Assembly (NCBI GenBank): GCA_945903635.1
Contig: CAMDOT010000021.1
Coordinates: forward strand, 1-44,480
Length of the DNA stretch: 44,480 nucleotides
Source: Rhizobium sp. Q54
GTDB lineage: Bacteria > Pseudomonadota > Alphaproteobacteria > Reyranellales > Reyranellaceae
Direction: 5' to 3'
Below the pieces are notes generated by a model. It had not been told where the DNA came from, made no database searches, and worked only from the letters and a program-made list of their open reading frames with translations. Below, one piece after another: positions 36,328 to 43,617 of this stretch. Position numbers and translations under genes: made by a program. The stretch's first letter is position 1; every line of letters begins with the position of its first letter.

Positions 36328-37402
36328 TCACATCGGGGTCGGGGTCGCATCCAAGGCCCGGCCCCGTCGGCAGCGCAAAGCGGCCGCCCTTCGGCGTGAT
36401 GAGGTCGCCGAAGAGGCTCGCCTCGAGATCCATATGGTAGCGCTCGATCATGCCGCCCGGCGTGCCGCGCGCCGCCAGCAGATGCAGCGTCGCTAGGAAT
36501 CCCGGCCCGAAATAGGGCGAGTGCGGCATCAGCGTCACGCCCGCTGCGTCACACAGCGCCGCCACCTTCAGGAATTCCGTGACGCCGCCCACTTTGGTGA
36601 CGCTGGGCTGGGCGTAGTCGACGGCGCCGGCGGCGAACATGTCGCGGAACTGGAACGATGTGCAGAGATTTTCGCCAGCCGCCATGGCGACGCCCGTTCC
36701 CGCTCGCAGCTTTGCAATTGCGGAGAAATCCTCCGGCGGGAAGATCGGCTCCTCGAGCCAGAAGAGATCGTACGGACGCAGCTTCAGGGTCATGTGGCGT
36801 GCCTGTTCGGGCGTCCACGGGCAGTTGGTATCGACCATGATCGCGGCGCCATCGCCTGCCGCTTCGCGCGCTGCGCGTACCTCGGCCTCCTCGGTCTCGT
36901 GCAGCTTGATATGGCGGTAACCTTCGGCGATCGCCTGCGCCGTCCGCGCCGCGACCTTCTCCGGATCGCGGTACTTCAGCAGGCTGGCATAGGCCGGCAG
37001 GCTGTCGCGCCCGGCGCCACCCAGCAGCCGATGCAGCGGCAGGTTCGCGGCCTTCCCGGCGATGTCCCATAGCGCGATGTCGAGGCCCGACAGGGCGAAG
37101 ATGGTGAGGCCGTAGCGGCCGAACAGGTGCAGCTTCTGCTGCAGGTCGTAGGAAAGGCCTGCGATGTCGCGGGCGTCCTGGCCGATCGCCAGGGGCGCGA
37201 TCATGTTGTGGAGCGCGGCCTTCACCGCATCGGTACAGCCGTAGCAGAAGGCCTCGCCCCAGCCGACCAGGCCGGTGTCGGTTTCGACCCGCACCAGCAG
37301 GATGTTGTTGGTCGTCCAGGTGCGCAAGCCTTCGCCTTTATGGCTGCCGCCGAAGGTGAAGGGCACCTTGATTGAATGACTGTCGATGCGTGCGATCTTC
37401 AT
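36308..37402 (-). CDS. Mandelate racemase/muconate lactonizing (enolase-superfamily) enzyme
   Basis: A 364-residue member of the enolase superfamily, which abstracts a proton alpha to a carboxylate. Metal ligands are Asp191 (IMVDTN), Glu217 (WLEEP) and Glu244 (AAGEN). The usual KxK base motif is Lys166-Leu-His168 (IKLHE). The second-side His294 is in MPHSPYFGPG, but the Asp normally paired with it is Ser267 (QPSVTKVGG). This points to an acid-sugar dehydratase or racemase variant and not a textbook mandelate racemase. I start at the ATG at 37402, which overlaps the CYTH stop (ATGA); longer frames upstream only read through the CYTH gene. Confidence 0.85.
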   Translation of the reverse strand: MKIARIDSHSIKVPFTFGGSHKGEGLRTWTTNNILLVRVETDTGLVGWGEAFCYGCTDAVKAALHNMIAPLAIGQDARDIAGLSYDLQQKLHLFGRYGLTIFALSGLDIALWDIAGKAANLPLHRLLGGAGRDSLPAYASLLKYRDPEKVAARTAQAIAEGYRHIKLHETEEAEVRAAREAAGDGAAIMVDTNCPWTPEQARHMTLKLRPYDLFWLEEPIFPPEDFSAIAKLRAGTGVAMAAGENLCTSFQFRDMFAAGAVDYAQPSVTKVGGVTEFLKVAALCDAAGVTLMPHSPYFGPGFLATLHLLAARGTPGGMIERYHMDLEASLFGDLITPKGGRFALPTGPGLGCDPDPDVIKTYGA

Positions 37403-37938
37403 TCGATGCGTCCCTTGCGATTTATGTCGGCGAGCAGCGCCGTCGCGTGAGCCTGGTTGGCGAGCCGCTTGGAGGTGAATCTCTGGTCGCCGGCCGGTGC
37501 GACGCCGAGCAGATGAGCCGACAGGTGCGCCGGCAGCGGCGGCGGTTCGGTGTGTTCCTCGGGCATCTCGACCTCCGCCATCGCGAAGTAGGTCGAGCCG
37601 TCGTCGCGCTTGAAGAAGTCGACGTCCCAATGGAAGTGGCCCTCGTTCCACGAGTAGCGGACTTTTTGCAGGGTCTCCTTGCGCTGCGTCCACAGCCGCT
37701 TGAAGTCGATGGCGCTGAGGCCAGTCTCGATCTCGACGACCTGGCCTTCGACCATGCACTTGTAGGTGAAGACGTGATCCGTCCTGCCGTCCGCCTCGAG
37801 CGAGCGGATGCGCACGCCCGACGAGTCGAGATAGGCTTGGCGCAGGAAGTTACGTGCGACGCCGGGCGTCTTCGCCAACTCGGCCTCCAGCTCGCCGTCC
37901 TCGCCGAGGACAAATTTGCGCTCGTTTTCGATCGGCAT
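37399..37938 (-). CDS. CYTH-domain protein
   Basis: A 179-residue CYTH (triphosphate tunnel) protein. It begins with IENERKF, the ExExK motif that defines the tunnel and binds metal and triphosphate, and has alternating charged strands such as VRIRSLEADGR and FTYKCMVEGQVVEIET. CYTH enzymes hydrolyse inorganic triphosphate or thiamine triphosphate, or act as adenylyl cyclases. The nearby ThDP enzyme makes thiamine triphosphatase a tempting idea, but the sequence does not decide. It is the first gene of a two-gene minus-strand unit with the enolase-superfamily gene. Confidence 0.8.
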   Translation of the reverse strand: MPIENERKFVLGEDGELEAELAKTPGVARNFLRQAYLDSSGVRIRSLEADGRTDHVFTYKCMVEGQVVEIETGLSAIDFKRLWTQRKETLQKVRYSWNEGHFHWDVDFFKRDDGSTYFAMAEVEMPEEHTEPPPLPAHLSAHLLGVAPAGDQRFTSKRLANQAHATALLADINRKGRIE

Positions 37939-37952
37939 GCTAGAAAGCCACC

Positions 37953-39092
37953 ATGTCCATTCAGACCATCGACGACCTGCCGACGCCCTCGCTCATTCTC
38001 GACCGGGCGATCCTGCGCCGCAACCTCAAGCGCATGAGCGAGCGACTACGGAATGCGGGCGTCATGTTGCGTCCCCATCTCAAGACCGCGAAATCCATCC
38101 AGGTCGGTCGCATGGCCGTCGAGGGCCACGACGGCCGTATTACAGTGTCGACGCTGGCCGAAGCCCGCTATTTCGCCGACGGCGGCTTCACGGACATTCT
38201 CTACGGTGTCGGCATCGTGCCGGCGAAGCTGCCCGCCATCACCGAGCTGCGCCGCCGAGGCGTCAACCTGCGCGTGGTCACGGACAATCTCGCCGTCGCG
38301 AAGGCCATCGCTGCCGCCGCCAAGGATGGCGACACGTTCTCCGTGTTCATCGAGATCGACAGCGGCGCCGGACGGGCGGGCCTGCCTTTCCCCGAGATGC
38401 CCGGACTGCTCGACATTGCCCGCGTCCTGCACGCGGCACCCGGTGTCGAGCTGGCGGGCGTCATGACCCACGCCGGCCACTCCTATCATCAAAGCACGCC
38501 CGACGGCCTCGCGGCGGTCGCCGAGCAGGAACGCCGCGCGATCGTGGGCGCGGCCGAAGCCTTGAGGGCGGCGGGCATCCCCTGCCCGATCGTGTCGGGC
38601 GGCTCGACGCCGACCGCCATGCATTCCCGCGACTTCACCGGCATCACCGAGATGCGGCCGGGCGTCTATGTCTTCAACGACCTCGACCAGGAGTTCATCG
38701 GCTCCTGCGGCGCCGGCGATCTTGCGCTCTCGGTGCTGGCCTCGGTGATCGGCCACTATCCGCACCGCAACCAGCTCCTGGTCGACGCCGGTGCGCTGGC
38801 CCTCTCCAAGGACATCAGCGCCCAGGAATTCCAGCCCAAGGTCGGCTTCGGCACGATCACCGGCATGGCGGCGACGGACATCGCCGTCGTCGAGTGCTCG
38901 CAGGAGCACGGCTTCGTCGGATCGGACAAGCCCCTACCCTATGGCGACCTGCCGGTCGGCTCGCGAGTCCGCATCCTGCCCAACCATGCCTGCATCACGG
39001 CCGCGGCCTACGACCGCTACTACGTCGTCGACAGCGAGCTCGACGGCGGCCGCACCGTGGTCGACGTCTACGACCGCATCAACGGCTGGTAA
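37953..39092 (+). CDS. DSD1-family PLP enzyme (D-threonine aldolase / D-serine dehydratase-like)
   Basis: A 379-residue fold-type III PLP enzyme. The cofactor Lys44 lies in RPHLKTAKS, the N-terminal alanine-racemase-like barrel runs to about residue 250, and the C-terminal domain carries NHAC (His345, Cys347), the zinc pair of eukaryotic-type D-serine dehydratase and metal-dependent D-threonine aldolase. It should act on D-3-hydroxy amino acids by cleavage or dehydration. The ribosome site is weak (AGAAAG). It is divergent from the CYTH gene with only 14 bp between start codons. Confidence 0.87.
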   Translation: MSIQTIDDLPTPSLILDRAILRRNLKRMSERLRNAGVMLRPHLKTAKSIQVGRMAVEGHDGRITVSTLAEARYFADGGFTDILYGVGIVPAKLPAITELRRRGVNLRVVTDNLAVAKAIAAAAKDGDTFSVFIEIDSGAGRAGLPFPEMPGLLDIARVLHAAPGVELAGVMTHAGHSYHQSTPDGLAAVAEQERRAIVGAAEALRAAGIPCPIVSGGSTPTAMHSRDFTGITEMRPGVYVFNDLDQEFIGSCGAGDLALSVLASVIGHYPHRNQLLVDAGALALSKDISAQEFQPKVGFGTITGMAATDIAVVECSQEHGFVGSDKPLPYGDLPVGSRVRILPNHACITAAAYDRYYVVDSELDGGRTVVDVYDRINGW

Positions 39093-39104
39093 GCAGCCGA
39101 TTCT

Positions 39105-39124
39105 TGGCACAGCTCGTTGTGCCA
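39105..39124 (+). other. Inverted repeat after the DSD1 gene
   Basis: TGGCACA-GCTCGT-TGTGCCA is a perfect 7-bp stem with a 6-base loop, 12 bases after the stop codon. No T-run follows. The right arm is the first of three TGTGCCAC copies in this spacer (39118, 39142, 39200). Confidence 0.4.
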
Positions 39125-39274
39125 CGCCGTGTCCCGCTGCCTGTGCCACGAAACGTTGCCAAGCCCTTGATTTGCCACCGCAATCGCGCCCCGATGAACT
39201 GTGCCACCGAGGCCCGCCCATTGCCGGGATGGGAATCCCGCTGCTGCGCGTCGCAGAATGGAACATGGACCACG

Positions 39275-39306
39275 AAAAACGCCCGCCGGATCTCTCCGTC
39301 GGGCGT
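39275..39306 (-). terminator. Rho-independent terminator of the minus-strand SDR gene
   Basis: Read on the minus strand, a 12-bp GC-rich stem with one mismatch and a 4-base loop (arms 39279-39290 and 39295-39306) runs straight into TTTTT (39275-39279, whose last base also closes the stem). It lies 73 bases past the SDR stop. Confidence 0.7.
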
Positions 39307-39379
39307 CGACACTAGGCTCGCCCAGTGTGACCTAAAATATAGCAAAAACCTGCAAAACCTGCAAATTTGAGATTGAGTA

Positions 39380-40135
39380 TTAAAGCGAATTCACGGTGTG
39401 GCCGCCGTCAACGGTGACGACGCTGCCGGTCATGAAGGCGCCGGCCTCGGAGGCCAGCAGCAACAAGGCACCGTCCAGATGCTCGGGCTGGCCGATCCGC
39501 CGCTGCGGGATGCGCTCGATCAGGCGCTGTCCGCCCGGCGTCTTCCAGAACGGGCCGTTCATCTCGGTCTCGATATAGCCGGGGCAGATCGCGTTCACGC
39601 GGATGTCGTGGCGCGCCCACTCCATCGCGAGTGCGCGCGTGAGATGAATGAGGCCTGCCTTCGACGCGTTGTAGGGCGCAACCTGCCCGATGGTCCGCAG
39701 GCCGAGGATCGACGCGATATTGACGATCGCCCCTGGCCGCTTGTCGGCGACCCAGCGCTTGGCCGCGCCCTGTGCCACCAACCAGGCGCCGCGCAGGTTG
39801 GTATCGACGACGGCATCCCAATCCTCCTCGGGCATTTCTAGCGCCGGCTTGACGATGGAAATGCCGGCGTTGTTGACCACGATGTCGAGCGGACCCGCGG
39901 CGTCGAGGGCGGCGGCAATGGAGGCACCTGACTGCACATCGAGATCGACAGCCGAGGCCGTCGCGCCATGCTGGCTTAGTTCCGCCTGAAGAGACGCGAG
40001 CCGGTCGGCGCGGCGGGCCGCAAGCACGACCGTTGCACCTGCGCCGGCCAGGCAGCGCGCGAAATGCGCGCCGAGCCCGGAGGAGGCTCCGGTGATCAGC
40101 GCCACCTTGCCGCTAAGGTCGAATCGCTTGGACAT
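39380..40135 (-). CDS. Short-chain dehydrogenase/reductase
   Basis: A classical SDR of 251 residues. The NAD(P) loop is TGASSGLG, the structural motif is NNAG, the catalytic triad is Ser in NIASILG and YNASK, and the C-terminal PGYIETEM is normal. AARRADR after the second strand suggests an NADP preference. GGGAG lies about eight bases before the ATG at 40135, better than at the alternative ATG at 40141. The substrate is unknown. Its transcript is probably ended by the terminator at 39275. Confidence 0.88.
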   Translation of the reverse strand: MSKRFDLSGKVALITGASSGLGAHFARCLAGAGATVVLAARRADRLASLQAELSQHGATASAVDLDVQSGASIAAALDAAGPLDIVVNNAGISIVKPALEMPEEDWDAVVDTNLRGAWLVAQGAAKRWVADKRPGAIVNIASILGLRTIGQVAPYNASKAGLIHLTRALAMEWARHDIRVNAICPGYIETEMNGPFWKTPGGQRLIERIPQRRIGQPEHLDGALLLLASEAGAFMTGSVVTVDGGHTVNSL

Positions 40136-40194
40136 CGGCATCGCTCCCTTGTCTCATGCCCGCCATATAGTCAGGCAATGCGCTCGGAGGAAAC

Positions 40195-40956
40195 ATGGAC
40201 CTCGGTCTCAAAGGCAAACGCGTTCTGGTCACCGGTGGGACCAAGAGCATCGGTCGCGCCATCGTCGATGCCTTCCTGGCCGAGGGCGCTGTCGTGGGCT
40301 TCTGCGCGCGCGACACCCAACTGGTGAAGGAACGCGAGAAGGATTGGCAAGACCAGCAGGGCCGGGTCTCCGGAACGACGCTCGACGTCACCGACGACGC
40401 TGCGCTGAAGAAGTGGATCGACGATTTCGCCAGCGACGGCGGCATCGACCATTTCGTGGCCAATGTCAGCGCGCTGGGCACGGAGAATACGCCCGACGGC
40501 TGGCGCAAGGCGATCGAGATCGATCTGGTCGCCACGGTCAACGCGGTGCTCCATGTGCGGCCGCATCTGGAGACACGCGGCAAGGGTGCGACGCTCACCA
40601 TCATCGGCACGACCTCCCTGGTCGAGGTCGCTGGCCCGACGCAACCTTACCGTTCGGTCAAGGCGGCGCTGGTGCCGATGGTGAAGTCGCTGGCCATCGA
40701 AATGGCGCCGAAGGGCGTGCGCGCCAACATGGTGTCGCCTGGCACCATCCTGGAGGACGGTAACACCTGGGGCCGCCAGCGTGACGCCGGCACGCCGCGC
40801 TACAAGACTTCTCTTGCGCGCAATCCCACCGGTCGCATGGGCACGCCGCAGGAAGTCGCTGCCTGCGTGGCCTTTCTCGCCGGCGCGCCCGCCTCGTTCG
40901 TGACCGGCATCAACTTTGTCGTCGACGGAGCCATAACGGCGCGGGTGCAGTACTGA
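40195..40956 (+). CDS. Short-chain dehydrogenase/reductase
   Basis: A 253-residue SDR, divergent from the other one by 59 bp. The cofactor loop is TGGTKSIG, the NNAG motif is altered to ANVSALG, and the active site has IIGTTSLVEVAG and YRSVK (YxxxK). Variation at NNAG is common in SDRs of unknown substrate. GGAGGAAAC is a strong ribosome site. The next gene, an MFS transporter, appears to overlap its stop codon. Confidence 0.87.
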   Translation: MDLGLKGKRVLVTGGTKSIGRAIVDAFLAEGAVVGFCARDTQLVKEREKDWQDQQGRVSGTTLDVTDDAALKKWIDDFASDGGIDHFVANVSALGTENTPDGWRKAIEIDLVATVNAVLHVRPHLETRGKGATLTIIGTTSLVEVAGPTQPYRSVKAALVPMVKSLAIEMAPKGVRANMVSPGTILEDGNTWGRQRDAGTPRYKTSLARNPTGRMGTPQEVAACVAFLAGAPASFVTGINFVVDGAITARVQY

Positions 40957-41009
40957 CCGCGACATCCCGCACGCCCTGGCCGCTGGTCGGCCTGCTGGTC
41001 GCGGCCGGC

Positions 41010-42155
41010 ATGGTGGCCGCGTTCCATGTCGGCAAGGTCCCACCCGCGCTGCCGTCGATCCGCGAGGAACTCGACGCCAGCCTGGGCCAGGCCGGGTGGC
41101 TGCTCTCGACCATCAATCTGATCACGGCAACGGGCGGCATGGCGATCGCGCTCACCGCCGACCGGTTCGGCCACCGTCTGCTGGTGCTGCTGGGAACGGC
41201 GCTATGCTTCGTGGCCAGCCTGCTCGGCGCCTTTGCCGGCAGCGTCGACACCCTCCTGGTCGGGCGGGTGTTCGAGGGCCTGGGCTTCATCGCCGTCGTG
41301 GTCGCCCTGCCCACGCTGCTGCTGCGCATCGCCCGTCCGGCCGATCAGCGTCTCGTCATGACCCTGTGGACGTCCTACATGCCGGCCGGCGCCGGTACGA
41401 TGATGCTGATCGCGGCCATCGTCCTGCCCGGCACGTCATGGCGCATCGCCTGGCTGGTGGCATCTGGCGCTTCGGCGCTGATGCTGGTGGCCTTGCTGTT
41501 GCGTGCCCTGCCGCGGCGCGAACTCGATCCGGTGCCGGTCAAGCGCCGGCCGGTGCTGCATGAAATGGCCGAGGTGGCGAGCAGCGGCGGGCCGCTCGCG
41601 ATAGCGCTTTGCTTCGGAGCCTATTCCTGCTGCTGGTTCGCCGTCATCGGCTTCCTCCCGACCCTGCAGGTCGAACGCCTGGGCTTTACGACCTCGACCG
41701 CGGCCATCGTCACGGCAGTGGTCACCATCGTGAACGTCGGCGGCAATCTCGGCGCCGGCTGGCTGATGCACCACGGCCTGCCCAGGGTTGCCGTCATCGT
41801 AGGTGCTGCGGTCTCGATGGCCTTCTGTGCGGCCGGCATCTTCGTCGATGGCGTGCCCGACCTGCTGCGCCTGGTGTTGGCGGGCATCTATTCGGCCGTG
41901 ATCGGTGTCGTGCCGGGTGCCCTGTTCACGGCCCTGCCCGTCCACGCCCCTAGGCCGGAGCTCGTCGGCGCCTCGACCGGGCTCCTGATGCAGGGCTCCA
42001 ACATTGGCGCCCTGATCGGACCGCCCATCACCGGCGCGGTGGTCGCGGCAGCAGGCTGGCCGAGCGCCGCCTGGCTCACCTCCGTCGCGCTCGGGGTGGT
42101 GGCGGGTGCCGGTCTCTTCCTGCATTGGCGCGAAACGCGTAAGCTCACCCCATGA
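41010..42155 (+). CDS. MFS transporter, CynX/NimT-like
   Basis: A major-facilitator carrier. From the first ATG there are 381 residues with eleven clear hydrophobic helices, including the loop GGMAIALTADRFGHRLL (motif A region) after helix 2. The ATG at 41010 falls in the middle of helix 1. The frame is open upstream and reads WPLVGLLVAAG, the missing half, but offers no ATG, GTG or TTG. A CTG at 40953 overlaps the SDR stop as CTGA and would restore helix 1, so the real protein is probably 400 residues. The substrate is unknown; relatives carry cyanate, nitroimidazoles or organic anions. Its end overlaps the next gene by ATGA. Confidence 0.8.
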   Translation: MVAAFHVGKVPPALPSIREELDASLGQAGWLLSTINLITATGGMAIALTADRFGHRLLVLLGTALCFVASLLGAFAGSVDTLLVGRVFEGLGFIAVVVALPTLLLRIARPADQRLVMTLWTSYMPAGAGTMMLIAAIVLPGTSWRIAWLVASGASALMLVALLLRALPRRELDPVPVKRRPVLHEMAEVASSGGPLAIALCFGAYSCCWFAVIGFLPTLQVERLGFTTSTAAIVTAVVTIVNVGGNLGAGWLMHHGLPRVAVIVGAAVSMAFCAAGIFVDGVPDLLRLVLAGIYSAVIGVVPGALFTALPVHAPRPELVGASTGLLMQGSNIGALIGPPITGAVVAAAGWPSAAWLTSVALGVVAGAGLFLHWRETRKLTP

Positions 42156-42811
42156 TCTACGTCGACATCGTCTCCGATACGATCTGTCCCTGGTGCTACA
42201 TCGGCAAGCGTCGCTTCGAGCGCGCCCTGGCGCTGAGCGGTCGCAACGACGTGGCGATTTCCTGGCGGCCGTTCCAGCTCAACCCCGACATGCCGGCCGA
42301 AGGCATGACGCGCGACGACTATGTCCGCGCCAAGTTCGGCGGCGGCGACCGGCCGCGCCAGATCTACCAGGCGATCGCCGAAAGCGGCCGCGAGGCGGGA
42401 ATCGAATTCCAGTTCTCCCGCATCAAGCGCACTCCAAATACCGTGCTGTCCCACCGGCTCGTCCACTGGAGTGCCAAGAACGAGGCACAGGACGAGGTCG
42501 TGGCCGAGCTGTTCAAGGCCTACTTCGAGGAAGGGCTCGACATTGGCGACCTCGACACGCTCGTCGAATGCGCGGTGCGCGCCGGCATCGAGGAGATCAG
42601 GGTGCGACGCTTCCTCATGAGCGACGAGGGCCGCCAGGAGGTGGTGGCCTCCGACGTCTATGCCCGGCGCCTCGGCATCAACGGCGTGCCCTGCTTCATC
42701 GTCAACCGCAAGTACGCGGTGTCGGGCGCCCAGCCGCCGTCCGCCTTCGTCGAAGTTTTCAATCTCGCCGAGCGCGATGCCGCCACCAGCGCGGCGCAGT
42801 CGACGGCTTAG
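42152..42811 (+). CDS. DsbA-family oxidoreductase, FrnE-like
   Basis: A 219-residue thioredoxin-fold protein with an inserted helical domain. The redox motif is CPWC at residues 12-15 (DTICPWCYIGKRRFE), and the cis-Pro loop is GINGVPCFIV. FrnE-type proteins are cytoplasmic disulfide isomerases or oxidoreductases; no signal peptide is present. 2-Hydroxychromene-2-carboxylate isomerase is a related family, but it lacks the CxxC. It is translationally coupled to the MFS gene. Confidence 0.88.
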   Translation: MIYVDIVSDTICPWCYIGKRRFERALALSGRNDVAISWRPFQLNPDMPAEGMTRDDYVRAKFGGGDRPRQIYQAIAESGREAGIEFQFSRIKRTPNTVLSHRLVHWSAKNEAQDEVVAELFKAYFEEGLDIGDLDTLVECAVRAGIEEIRVRRFLMSDEGRQEVVASDVYARRLGINGVPCFIVNRKYAVSGAQPPSAFVEVFNLAERDAATSAAQSTA

Positions 42812-42824
42812 GGGTCATCGTCCC

Positions 42825-42883
42825 GGACCGCGGACCTCCAGGCCCGCCTCATGATCATGAGCGAGCCTGGAGGCCCGCGGTCC
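42825..42883. repeat. 59-bp near-perfect palindrome, possible REP-like element
   Basis: Two arms of about 29 bases, starting GGACCGCGG and ending CCGCGGTCC, meet at TCATGATCATGA. They differ at only two positions plus one extra base. It lies 13 bases after the FrnE stop. It may act as a transcription barrier or be a dispersed palindromic element. Confidence 0.6.
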
Positions 42884-42890
42884 AATGATG

Positions 42891-42927
42891 ATATGTCAGT
42901 CAACATATGATATGTTGATCGACATAT
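42891..42927. promoter_or_regulatory. Nested palindromic operator upstream of the TetR gene
   Basis: A central perfect dyad CAACATAT-G-ATATGTTG (42901-42917) is flanked on both sides, after three bases, by the outer pair ATATGTC and GACATAT. All paired positions match. It sits 12 bases before the TetR start codon, fitting autorepression. Confidence 0.75.
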
Positions 42928-42939
42928 ATTGAGGCCAGA

Positions 42940-43617
42940 ATGCCTGTCAGCCCCGCTCGCAAGGCCCGTACCCGGGCCGAAATCCTCGACCATGCCGCCC
43001 GGCTGTTCCGGCTGCGCGGCCATGCCGGCACCAACATCGACGACATCATGCTGGCCGCGGGCCTGACGCGCGGCGCCTTTTACGCCCACTTCAGCTCGAA
43101 GGACGATCTGTTCGCCGAGACGATCCGGATCGGATACGGCTTGCCGGCAAAGTTGCGGGCCGGGGAAGTCGAGGCCGTCCTGGACGACTATCTCGACAAG
43201 GACTCGCTGGTGGCGAACGCACGCGCCTGCGCGTTGGCGACCCTGCCTGGTGACGTCGCGCGCGGTCCGCTGGCGGCCCAGCTCGCCTACGCCAATCAGC
43301 TCCACATCGCGATCGGCGAACTGGCCCGCGGCCGGGGCCGCAAGCTCGATGCCGATGCCACGGCAGCGGCGATCCTGGCGATCGGCGCCGTCATCCTCGC
43401 CCGTGCCTCCGGCGACCGGACCCTGGCCGACTGGCTGCTGCGCTGTGCGCGGCGAGCGACGAAGACGCTCCTCAAGCCGCCAGTTTCGCGAGCGCGGTCA
43501 AAATCGAAGTCACGCCGGAAATCCGCTGCCGCTCGTCGACCCAAACCCGCTGCACGATCACGCGGTGGTCGGGGCGGAGCTTCACCAAAGGCGCGTTCTT
43601 CTGGATCCAGGCGATAA
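42940..43617 (+). CDS. TetR-family transcriptional regulator with basic C-terminal tail
   Basis: A 225-residue TetR protein. The helix-turn-helix occupies about residues 12-57 (RAEILDHAARLF, NIDDIMLAAGLTRGAFYAHF), matching the AcrR/TetR pattern, and the ligand domain runs to about 178. The last 48 residues are a Lys/Arg/Ser/Ala tail with no expected fold, and this part is encoded antisense to the end of mfd. GAGG lies six bases before the ATG. The nested palindrome upstream is the probable operator. It may regulate the SDR-MFS-FrnE genes upstream as well as itself, but no second operator copy is visible there. Confidence 0.85.
   Translation: MPVSPARKARTRAEILDHAARLFRLRGHAGTNIDDIMLAAGLTRGAFYAHFSSKDDLFAETIRIGYGLPAKLRAGEVEAVLDDYLDKDSLVANARACALATLPGDVARGPLAAQLAYANQLHIAIGELARGRGRKLDADATAAAILAIGAVILARASGDRTLADWLLRCARRATKTLLKPPVSRARSKSKSRRKSAAARRPKPAARSRGGRGGASPKARSSGSRR

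Larger units (their letters stand above)
39093..39379. other. 287-bp spacer with short repeats, no gene found
   Basis: Between the DSD1 gene and the SDR, whose 3' ends face each other. It holds the inverted repeat at 39105, three TGTGCCAC octamers, a minus-strand terminator and, at the right end, an AT-rich stretch with a tandem 9-mer AAAACCTGC (39345-39362). I find no convincing reading frame. Confidence 0.5.

Noticed and set aside
37916-39370. A 484-codon plus-strand frame overlapping the DSD1 gene
   Set aside because: Arg-rich out-of-frame shadow; the DSD1 frame has all catalytic residues.
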